Assembly: GCA_963839475.1 (NCBI GenBank)
Contig: CAWIVH010000017.1
Span: forward strand, 1-64,000
Source: CAWIVH01 sp963839475
Lineage (GTDB): Bacteria > Acidobacteriota > UBA6911
Direction of reading: 5' to 3'
DNA: 64,000 nucleotides
Shown here: piece by piece, positions 52,114 through 60,103 of the stretch
How positions within the stretch are numbered: position 1 is the first letter of the stretch
How the letters are laid out: the number at the start of each line of letters is the position of its first letter
Translations under genes and position numbers: made by a program
The notes under the pieces: generated by a model
The model's input: the letters and a program-made list of their open reading frames with translations, nothing else
Database searches by the model: none
What the model was told of the DNA's origin: nothing

Positions 52114-52956
52114 ATGGATACCCTCACAAGACGACGGTTTCTGGAAGAGAGTACGGTAGGTGTTGCGGCTATGGGCCTGGGAGTCGTCCGCTTTCCGCGC
52201 AGGAATGGGCGCGGAAAGCCGTGGACCAATCACCCCGGCGCCGAGAATGGGTCACAGTCAAGCAAGGCAGCAGGGCGGTGGAATCCTCCATTGCCTATCC
52301 ACAGTCGAAGGCCAAAGCACCCGCAATCATCGTCATCCACGAAATATTCGGCATGACGGATTGGGTGGAAAAAGTCGCGGACGAGTTTGCCGAGGCGGGC
52401 TGTATCGCGATTGCCCCGGACCTGTTATCGGGAATGGCGCCCAATGGCGGCCGAACCAAGGATTTCCCCTCCGTCGAAGGCAGGGGCATGGGCGGACCCG
52501 TCGGTCAGGCGATCGGAAAGCTGCCGCCCGACCAGGTCACCGCCGATCTAAACGCAGTGGCCGACTATTGCAGGAGCCTGCCGCTTTGCAGCGGCAAAGT
52601 CGGTGTCGTCGGATTCTCGTGGGGCGGCGGACAATGCTTCCGTTTCGCCACGAACCGCAAAGACCTCGCAGCTGCGTTTGTTTTTTACGGCCCTGGCCCC
52701 GCAGCCAAGCGATCCGAACATCCAGGTTCCGGTCTATGGTTTCTACGCGGGGAACGACGCACGCATTAACGGGGCTCTCCCGCAAACGCAGGATCAGATG
52801 AAAACAGCGGGCAAATTCTTCGAACCGGTGATCTATGAGGGTGCCGCTCACGGGTTTATGCGCAGCGGAAGTCAACCGGATGCGAAGGAAGCCGACAAAA
52901 AAGCGCGCGACGCTTCGTGGGATCGGCTGAAAACGATAATAGCCAAGCTTAAATAG
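52114..52956 (+). CDS. Tat-exported dienelactone hydrolase-family protein, two frameshifts
   Basis: Alpha/beta hydrolase. ATG 52114 (aaggag upstream) opens a Tat leader MDTLTRRRFLEESTVGVAAM. The frame then shifts between about 52185 and 52225. The main body reads WVTVKQGSRAVESSIAYPQ, APAIIVIHEIFGMTDWVEKVADEFAEAGCIAIAPDLLSG, and the nucleophile elbow region VGVVGFSWGGGQCFRFAT. A second shift at the T run near 52680 leads to PSDPNIQVPVYGFYAGNDARI (Asp), and FFEPVIYEGAAHGFMRSG (His). The elbow is GFSWGG (Ser) where dienelactone hydrolase has Cys, which suits a serine esterase. All catalytic parts exist but in three frames. Confidence 0.82.
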
Positions 52957-53191
52957 GCCGGTAGCCGACCTGCCTCCCTTGCGATTTTACAGTTGGCTGC
53001 AGATTATTGGCGGAAGGCCACGGAGACGGCCTTCCGTCCGGGCCGCCCTCCGCAGAAATCTCCATCGGGACATCTGCCCGCATAATGAGGCAGTGATCCT
53101 TGCGGAAAAACCGAAAACCGGGATCATCTATTTCGACCACCTCAAAGAGCTTTGTTAGAACAATCTGTCCCTGAAGCACGTATCAATTTCC

Positions 53192-55045
53192 ATGATTTCG
53201 GGATTTCCTATGACAGATTCAAGCGGAAAACCGCTCCGGCTGTGGCCCGGAGTAGTGATTGTGATTCTGACGTGGGGCAGCCGGTATGGCATTCCGATCA
53301 TCGCGCCCGAGTGGATGATTTACGGAGCCCTGGGCGGTTTCATTGGGGCGCTGGCAGTAATGCTTTGGTGGCTGTTCCTGAGTAGAGCGCAATGGTCCGA
53401 GCGTCTGGGTGCTATCGGTCTGACAGCGGCGGCTTTGTATGCTACCAGGCGCTTCCTCCACGTATCCATAGCAACGGGCGCTCAGGGAATGTTGTACCCC
53501 CTGCTGGCGCTTCCGGTGTTAAGCATGGCCTTTGTTTTTTGGGCTGTGATTACACGGAATCTTTCGAATGTGCTCCGGCGCGCCACAATGGCCGTCACGA
53601 TTCTGGCCGCGTGCGGTGGATGGGCGCTAGTTCGAACCGGCGGCCTCACCGCCAATTTCGACAACGATTTGCATTGGCGCTGGACCCGGACCCCCGAGGA
53701 ACTTCTGATAGCTCAATCCATCCAGATAGCTCCCGCCAACCCGACCACTGTGCCTCCTCCAACACCCGAAAACCAAGCGAATGCCGAAAAGAACCCGAGG
53801 GAAGAGCTCAAGGGTGGAACCGGGCTCAAGGCGAGGCCAATGCGTGCCGTAGCTGGAGAAATCGCCCCTTCTGCCACTATGGCGATCGAGTGGCCTGGCT
53901 TTCGTGGACCCGGTCGCGACGCCGTGGTGCCGAGACTGCGAATCGATACCGACTGGAACGCAACTCCCCCCAGGACGCTATGGCGGCATCCGATCGGGCC
54001 TGGATGGTCTTCGTTTGCGATCCGAGGCGGGCTCGTGTACACGCAGGAACAGCGCGGTCCGGAAGAGCAGGTCGCTTGCTATCGTTTGACCACCGGCGAA
54101 CCTGTTTGGTCCCACCGCGACACCGCACGCTTTTACGAGTCGAACGGCGGCGCCGGTCCTCGCGGCACCCCGACCCTATCCCAGGGTCGCGTCTATTGCC
54201 TGGGGGCAACAGGCATCCTGAACGTGCTTGACGCGGATAACGGCGCCGTCCTGTGGTCACGTGATGCCGCGTCGGACACTGCGATGAAAGTGCCGCAATG
54301 GGGATTCTCGGGATCGCCGCTGGTGATTGGAAACCTCGTCGTCATCGCAGCATCCGGTCGCCTCGCTGCCTATGACACCCGCGACGGATCTTTGCGATGG
54401 CTCGGCCCGGCTCGTGGAGCAAGCTACAGCTCCCCGCACCTTTTAACCATCGACGGAATAACCCAGGTCCTGCTGCTGAGCGAAACAGGGGCAACCAGCG
54501 TGGCACTCGCGGACGGGACTCTGCTCTGGGAATACTCGTGGAAAGGCTACCCTATCGTGCAGCCTGCGCTGGCGGCAAATGGCGACATTCTGATAAGTGT
54601 CAGTGATAAAAGCGGTTTGCGCTGTATCACTGTCGCCCACGGGACCGGCGGGTGGAAGGCGGATGAACGATGGACTTCGACTGGATTGAAGCCCTACTTC
54701 AACGATTTTGTGCTGCACAAAGGCCATGCCTATGGCTTCGACGGCAGCATTCTGTCCTGCATCGACCTCAGAGACGGCAGCAGGAAATGGAAAGGAGGGC
54801 GCTACGGAAACGGGCAGCTGCTCCTGCTGCAGAGTCAGGATCTGCTGTTGGTGTTGTCGGAAGAAGGCGAACTGGCTCTGGTCCGAGCCTCACCCGATGG
54901 ATTTACTGAAATCGGGCGGTATCCGGCGATAGAAGGTAAGACCTGGAATCATCCGGTTGTGGCGGGCAATCTCCTGTTGGTGCGCAATGCCCAGGAAATG
55001 GCGGCGTTCAAACTTGCGCCTGCCATTCGACCCCAGTTTCCATGA
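53192..55045 (+). CDS. Membrane-anchored PQQ-like beta-propeller protein
   Basis: 617 residues. Four or five membrane helices at the N-terminus (LWPGVVIVILTWGSRYGIPIIAP, MIYGALGGFIGALAVMLWWLFLS, LYPLLALPVLSMAFVFWAVI, AVTILAACGGWAL) precede a Pro-rich linker (PTTVPPPTPENQANAEKNPREELKGG). The propeller starts WPGFRGPGRDAVVPRLRIDTDWNATPPRTLWRHPIGPGWSSF, with blades VACYRLTTGEPVWSHRD, LNVLDADNGAVLWSRDA, LAAYDTRDGSLRWLGPA and LSCIDLRDGSRKWKGGRYG. Membrane helices plus a periplasmic PQQ-type propeller recall membrane glucose dehydrogenase, but its quinone-binding catalytic residues are not evident. Start 53192 or 53210. Function unknown. Confidence 0.82.
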   Translation: MISGFPMTDSSGKPLRLWPGVVIVILTWGSRYGIPIIAPEWMIYGALGGFIGALAVMLWWLFLSRAQWSERLGAIGLTAAALYATRRFLHVSIATGAQGMLYPLLALPVLSMAFVFWAVITRNLSNVLRRATMAVTILAACGGWALVRTGGLTANFDNDLHWRWTRTPEELLIAQSIQIAPANPTTVPPPTPENQANAEKNPREELKGGTGLKARPMRAVAGEIAPSATMAIEWPGFRGPGRDAVVPRLRIDTDWNATPPRTLWRHPIGPGWSSFAIRGGLVYTQEQRGPEEQVACYRLTTGEPVWSHRDTARFYESNGGAGPRGTPTLSQGRVYCLGATGILNVLDADNGAVLWSRDAASDTAMKVPQWGFSGSPLVIGNLVVIAASGRLAAYDTRDGSLRWLGPARGASYSSPHLLTIDGITQVLLLSETGATSVALADGTLLWEYSWKGYPIVQPALAANGDILISVSDKSGLRCITVAHGTGGWKADERWTSTGLKPYFNDFVLHKGHAYGFDGSILSCIDLRDGSRKWKGGRYGNGQLLLLQSQDLLLVLSEEGELALVRASPDGFTEIGRYPAIEGKTWNHPVVAGNLLLVRNAQEMAAFKLAPAIRPQFP

Positions 55046-55071
55046 GGCAAGGCGAAGTATAATCGCAGCCA

Positions 55072-55440
55072 ATGTCAAAAAAACCAGCCAGCACGAACGG
55101 AGCGAAGCCACGAAGCCGGATCGCCGGCAGGAGGCGGAGCGGATTTGTCAATTAATTCTGGAGCTTGAAACAGGCAAGCGGCAGGCATTTCTCAAGAAGA
55201 CCTGTGCAGGGGATACATCTCTGTGCAAGAAGGTCGAGTCGCTTCTCCTATCATATCCGAAACCAAAATGCATGATCGAAACATTTGCCCCGGATGGACC
55301 GTTGAAAAAAAAGAACGAAGACGGAACACGGTCCGAGGCTAGGGAGGAAAGCCGTCTCCTGCGCAACCGGATGCTCCTACCCAAGGGACAGAAGATATCG
55401 AACCGCTATCTGATTCAGGAGGTCCCGGCACCCCGAGCAA
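55072..55440 (+). pseudogene. Ser/Thr kinase N-terminal stub
   Basis: The frame reads DRRQEAERICQLILELETGKRQAFLKKTCAGDTSLCKKVESLLLSY, then a linker and NRYLIQEV. This is the helical N-terminus that precedes acidobacterial PknB-like kinases (compare DDRWEKVKQIYNSVLEREPDKRDGFLEEACGGDDSVRNEVEVLLA in the gene at 43.6 kb) and the first strand of the kinase domain. It then ends where the convergent Tat-protein gene begins to finish. An ATG at 55072 leads to it only by crossing an A7 run. The catalytic domain is missing. Confidence 0.6.
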
Positions 55441-55499
55441 TATCGCGACCATCTAGGAGCTCACGTGCACCGAGACTTTCAAATCCCGCGGATTTTACG

Positions 55500-56890
55500 T
55501 GTAGATAAACTCTGCAGAAGCAGTGCAATCGGCCCCTGCGATTAATCGCACCCAATGGGCCGAAAATCCAGATCGGAAATACATGGTAAGAATAGCCCGG
55601 CACTTCCATTTTGAGATAGGTCACCCACTCTCCATTCCCGAGAAAATCGACCTGAACTTCCATGCTCGCCGGCCGGTCGCACTTCAGATGCAGCACCTTT
55701 TTGTCATAGCCCGTCATCAGGAACGGATCGGAAGTCTCGCCTTTGTGCACAGCGGTCCTGCGCCAGGGGCCGCCCCATCCCTGCGGCTTGCCCCAGCTCC
55801 AGAGGTCGTCGGTCTTGCCGAACCAGATTCCCGACTGGGGCTGCCCGACGACAGGATTCTGGTCCTGGTTCGGAGTAGTCTGGTTGCCCCCCAGTGCCAG
55901 CAGTCCCCTGAAAGAGCAATAGTCCGGGATGATCCGCAGGTGCTGGCAAACCGGCTTGATACCCCAAATCGCCTCTTCGAACGGCTTCGGCTGAAGTTCA
56001 AAGAAAGTCCCGTGGATATCCATCAGGAAATGCTCGGTCTCGACTTCACGGATTCTCATCCACTCGGTCTGCCAGGCATGATTGAAGGCGTGGCTTGCTT
56101 TGGGTAACCGGTAGCGATGCCAGGTTCCTTCAATCAGCACCTGGAGAAGAACCGAAGATTCATCCCAGCCCGTGCAGAAGATTGCCTCTCCCAAATTGAG
56201 CCGTCCGGCGCAATCCATATGCGGCTTGCCGCTGAGTTTCCTCCAAGATTTCCCGTCGTATTCAAAGAGTCCGGCCTGATCCTCACCGAATTCGTAAAAA
56301 CCGTTGTTGGCCACGATCACTCGTCCCTGACCGGTGCAACCGCCTTTGAAATGGGGGCGGCTGGCTAATCCTGCTTCTTTGGCAATATCGAAGAGTTGTC
56401 TTGGCTTGAGATCACGGACATCCATCTCAAAAAACAAACCTTCCATGGTCTGATAGTAGACACGGTTGGCAGGGTCGGTCAGGTGCCGCATGGTGGCAGT
56501 CAACCGATGCCGCTCAAAAGCGGAGATAAAACGCCAGTTCCCTCCGGCATCGATCACATAGGGACCGATAAGCGCCTGGTTGGACTCGTGGTGAATGAGT
56601 CGATTGGCATGCGTGCCGTCGTGGGTATGGACCCTTTCGACGGTTTTCAGATCATCGCCAATCCTGTAAAGAGCCAGTCCGGTTCCCGTGCTCCTCATAT
56701 GGCTGTTATAGGTCACTGCCCACAGCGATTCCGCCCAGGGCATCAAAGCCCCAACACCGCATTCTGAGCGGACTGGAGCCATATCGGCGCGGAATCCGAT
56801 ATTGGGTATGCCGGGAAAATGGGATTGCGCTTTCAATGCCGGAATGGAAAAACCGGCCAAGGCCAACCAACGTCTGCGGGAAATCGTCAT
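55500..56890 (-). CDS. Tat-exported protein of unknown function, C-terminus frameshifted
   Basis: About 463 residues. Leader MTISRRRWLALAGFSIPALKAQS is a Tat signal (SRRRW). The body is beta-rich and rich in Trp/Gly: LMPWAESLWAVTYNSHMRSTGTGLALYRIGDDL, TGQGRVIVANNGFYEFGEDQAGLFEYDGKSWRKLSG, IWGIKPVCQHLRIIPDYCSFRGLLALGGNQ, SGIWFGKTDDLWSWGKPQGWGGPW. It resembles a seven-blade propeller conserved in Acidobacteria and Verrucomicrobia. The single long frame runs to 55415, but near 55590 a shift by one base yields GFSAHWVRLIAGADCTASAEFIYT and a stop at about 55500, which reads like the true ending. Confidence 0.7.
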
Positions 56891-57182
56891 CTGCCTCCTC
56901 CTTCTCCAAGAGCATATCTATTCTCCACCTCCGATACCTGATGCGGAACACAAAATCCCGAAATGGATGGGCCGGACCACAGGCTCCATTGGACACCAAT
57001 AGCCGGTGATGCGCCGCCAGGGGGCATCCGCCTTGCTTCCCTGTTATGCTCAAAGTGCGCCAATGAGATTCCGGTAGCCCTCCGGGCGCGGGCGAAATAA
57101 AATGCCGAAATCGATCTGCCTCGAACAACCATGCCGGGTTCAGGGAGCGATTTGACGGCAGCACTTCGGGAGGACCTTAAAC

Positions 57183-58862
57183 ATGGATACCCGATCTCTT
57201 GATGCGGCAATCCAGGACCTGCAAGCACGCAAAGACGCCTGGGCACAACTCGCGATTCCTGCTAAAAGGAAATATCTGGCGGCTGTCAGGGTGAAGCAGG
57301 CTGCGATCGCGGAAGCTATGGTCGCTGCTGCAGCCGAGGCAAAAAAAATCTCGCCCGGCCCTATCGAAGCGGAAGATTGGGCCGGAGGGCCTTACTGTAT
57401 CCTCCGTTACACCCGATCGATCAACAGGACTTTGCAGCAGATAGAAACCCACGGCGAGCCGCTCATCGGCCGTCGAACGGTGCGCACTCTCCCGAACGGC
57501 AAGGTTGCTGTCAGAGTATTTCCGGAGGATCTGTCCGACAGGCTTTTGTACGCGGGTTTTACCGGTGAAGTATGGATGCGCAGCGGGCTGACAGCAAATA
57601 GCCTGCGGGATGCCACGGCGCAGTTCTATCGGAACCCCCGCCCATCGGGCAAGGTCAACCTGGTGCTGGGTGCGGGTAATGTCGCCGGCATCGGACCGCT
57701 CGATGTTCTCACCAAACTTTACGTTGAGGGGAAAGTCAGTCTCCTGAAGCTGAATCCTGTAAATCAGTATCTTGGCCCCTTCATTGAGAACTTTTTGAGC
57801 GATTTCATTCGTGACGGCTTCGTGCGTATTGCCTATGGAGGCGCAGATGTGGGCCAATATCTGTGCGATCACCCGGGGATCGAGGAAATTCACATCACCG
57901 GAAGCCACCTGACTCATGATGCCATCGTTTTCGGGCCAGGCGAGGAGGGATTGAAGCGAAAACTATCCAGTGATCCGCGGCTGAAGAAACCGATCACCAG
58001 CGAACTGGGGAACGTCAGTCCCGTGATCGTCGTCCCGGGGCCGTGGAAAGCATCGGACTTGAGATTCCATGCCGCCAATATTGCGACACAAATGATCAAC
58101 AACTGCGGCTTCAATTGCTGTGCTGCCAAAGTGCTGGTCCTGCAGGAAGGCTGGCCGCAGGCCGCCACCCTCAAGGAAGAGCTGATGTCGATCCTGGCAG
58201 CAGCCCCGCGAAGGAACGCCTATTACCCGGGTGCCGAGGAAAGGTATGACCGGTTTGTCTCCTCAGTCCCGAATGCACGGGTCGCGGGTCCGCGAACTCC
58301 TGGGATCCTCCCATGGACTCTAATTCCGGATCTGCCTCCCGTGGATGCCACGAACCTGTGCTACACCACAGAGTCTTTTTGCGGATTGATGGCGCAGACT
58401 TCTCTGCCGGAGACTGACAATGCCGGGTTCCTGGATCACGCCGTTGAGTTCTGCAATGATTCCCTGTGGGGCACCCTGAGCGCCTGCGTCATCGTCCATC
58501 CGGAAACCGAACGAGAGCTGGGGGCAAGATTTGAGAATGCCATCGCTGCGCTCCGATATGGAACGATTGGGATCAACCATTGGCCGGGGCTTAGCTTTGT
58601 GCTGGGCTCTACCACCTGGGGGGCGTTCCCCGGTCACACTTTTCAGGATATTCAAAGCGGCATCGGGGTGGTGCACAATTCGCGCCTCTTCGATCAACCC
58701 GAAAAGACCGTGATTCGGGGGCCGTTCCGGATGTGGCCAGAGCCCGCATGGTTCGTCACGAACCGGGCGGCTCACAAGATTTTTCGGAAACTGGTCCAAT
58801 TTGAAAAGAATCCCAATTTTATCAATCTGGCAACCGTCATCGGCACCGCGATCCGGGGGTAA
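57183..58862 (+). CDS. Aldehyde dehydrogenase-family protein (divergent)
   Basis: 559 residues, ALDH-like fold with a longer N-terminus than classical ALDHs. NAD-binding region: KVNLVLGAGNVAGIGPLDVLTKLYVEGKVSLLKLNPVNQYLGPF, then VDQYLCDHPGIEEIHITGSHLTHDAIVFG. The catalytic part shows ITSELGNVSPVIVVPGPW (the Glu of ELGG) and NNCGFNCCAAKVLVLQEG, where one of the two Cys is the likely nucleophile instead of the usual GQ-x-C. ALPWTL...TTESFCGLMAQT and the C-terminal GINHWPGLSFVLGSTTWGAFPGH replace the usual E-P-F motif block. An NAD-dependent acylating or oxidising activity is likely; substrate unknown. Confidence 0.8.
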   Translation: MDTRSLDAAIQDLQARKDAWAQLAIPAKRKYLAAVRVKQAAIAEAMVAAAAEAKKISPGPIEAEDWAGGPYCILRYTRSINRTLQQIETHGEPLIGRRTVRTLPNGKVAVRVFPEDLSDRLLYAGFTGEVWMRSGLTANSLRDATAQFYRNPRPSGKVNLVLGAGNVAGIGPLDVLTKLYVEGKVSLLKLNPVNQYLGPFIENFLSDFIRDGFVRIAYGGADVGQYLCDHPGIEEIHITGSHLTHDAIVFGPGEEGLKRKLSSDPRLKKPITSELGNVSPVIVVPGPWKASDLRFHAANIATQMINNCGFNCCAAKVLVLQEGWPQAATLKEELMSILAAAPRRNAYYPGAEERYDRFVSSVPNARVAGPRTPGILPWTLIPDLPPVDATNLCYTTESFCGLMAQTSLPETDNAGFLDHAVEFCNDSLWGTLSACVIVHPETERELGARFENAIAALRYGTIGINHWPGLSFVLGSTTWGAFPGHTFQDIQSGIGVVHNSRLFDQPEKTVIRGPFRMWPEPAWFVTNRAAHKIFRKLVQFEKNPNFINLATVIGTAIRG

Positions 58863-59006
58863 GACAGGACCTGGTTGGGAGAGATGCATACTTCCCGATA
58901 AATAATGTTCTATAATCGCCCGGTCGAAGCCGGTGGCTCTGGCTGAGAAAACATGAGAGTGATTGGACGCCGCCGGCGTAATTGCGGCAACGAAAGAAGG
59001 TTTTTT

Positions 59007-60050
59007 ATGAATGAGAGGCTGAACCAGGTAAGCAGGCGTGAATTCATCCAGGCGGCAGCCGCGGCCGGAGCCCTCGGATCAGCGACTCCACTTCGAGCCA
59101 CACCTCCAGCGGCGGAAATCAAAGTAGGCCTTTACAGCATCACGTACGGGGGCGTCTGGTATCGAGGAGAGGCTCTCACGACGGAGCAAGTGATCCAGCG
59201 AGCGAAGAAATTCGGCTATCAGGGAGTGGAAATCGATGGCAAACGCCCGCATGGAAATCCGCTGGATATGCCTAAATCCCGATGCCGGCAGCTCCGGAAA
59301 CTGGCGGACGATCAGGGCATTGAAATTTATGCGGTTGCCGCCAACAACGACTTCAGCAGCCCTATCCCTGAGCACAGGGAGGCCCAAATGGTCTACCTTC
59401 GTGAATTGTTACGGATGACAGCAGACCTCGGAGCCAAAGTGGTGAGGGTGTTCCTGGGCTGGCCCGGGGTAACTCTAAAACCTGAAGGCGGCGGCCGTTA
59501 TGATATTGCGAAGGCAGTCTGGCAGGCGGAACACAAGGATTTTACGGAGGAACAGACCTGGGTCTGGTGCCGGCAGGGAATGGTCGAGGCGTCCCGACTC
59601 GCCGGAGACTTCGGTATAACGCTGGCGCTACAGAACCACGCGCCGGTCATCAATAAAGGTTACGTGGACGTCTTGAAAATGGTCGAGGAAGTGAGCTCGC
59701 CCCAGTTGAAAGTGTGCTTTGATGCCCGGCTGGAGCATTCATTGACCGAAGCCGAAGTTCGCAAAGCGCTCAACCTGATCGGGTCGCGCCAAGTTCTCTG
59801 GCATTTTGGCGGGGAGTACGATTCCGGCCCTTCGGGAATTGCTCTGAAGGGGGACGAAAAAGCCCTCGCCGAAGTGCTGGGCTTACTCGACATCGGCTAC
59901 CGAGGCTGGGCCGGATTCGAGCTATGCCACCCCCTCCCGGAAGTGAACGGGAAAACCGTCGGCATAGATTTTGTCGATAAAAATGCTCAGCTGGCGCTCC
60001 GATATTTGCAGGGAATTATCGTCGAGGGGAAAAAACAACATTCCGCCTGA
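59007..60050 (+). CDS. Tat-exported sugar phosphate isomerase/epimerase-like TIM barrel
   Basis: 347 residues from ATG 59007 (MNERLNQVSRREFIQAAAAAGALGSATPL), a canonical Tat leader with gaagg upstream; an ATG at 58953 is longer and lacks a site. The xylose-isomerase-like TIM barrel: EIKVGLYSITYGGVW, KFGYQGVEIDGKRPHGN, LADDQGIEIYAVAANNDFS, TADLGAKVVRVFLGWPG, FGITLALQNHAPVINKGYVDVLKMVEEV, LKVCFDARLEH, and VLWHFGGEYDSG. Metal ligands (Glu, Asp, His, Glu) of the family appear present. Such exported barrels accompany sugar utilisation in Acidobacteria and Planctomycetes. It is on the same strand as the ALDH with about 140 bases between. Confidence 0.85.
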   Translation: MNERLNQVSRREFIQAAAAAGALGSATPLRATPPAAEIKVGLYSITYGGVWYRGEALTTEQVIQRAKKFGYQGVEIDGKRPHGNPLDMPKSRCRQLRKLADDQGIEIYAVAANNDFSSPIPEHREAQMVYLRELLRMTADLGAKVVRVFLGWPGVTLKPEGGGRYDIAKAVWQAEHKDFTEEQTWVWCRQGMVEASRLAGDFGITLALQNHAPVINKGYVDVLKMVEEVSSPQLKVCFDARLEHSLTEAEVRKALNLIGSRQVLWHFGGEYDSGPSGIALKGDEKALAEVLGLLDIGYRGWAGFELCHPLPEVNGKTVGIDFVDKNAQLALRYLQGIIVEGKKQHSA

Positions 60051-60103
60051 AGCTGACATCGGTGAATGCTGTCACGGATTCAAGCCAGTCAGGACGAGGC
60101 TGA

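Noticed and set aside
53392..54231. 279-codon plus ORF inside the second PQQ propeller
   Set aside because: Alternate frame of the propeller; Arg/Gly/Ser-rich shadow.
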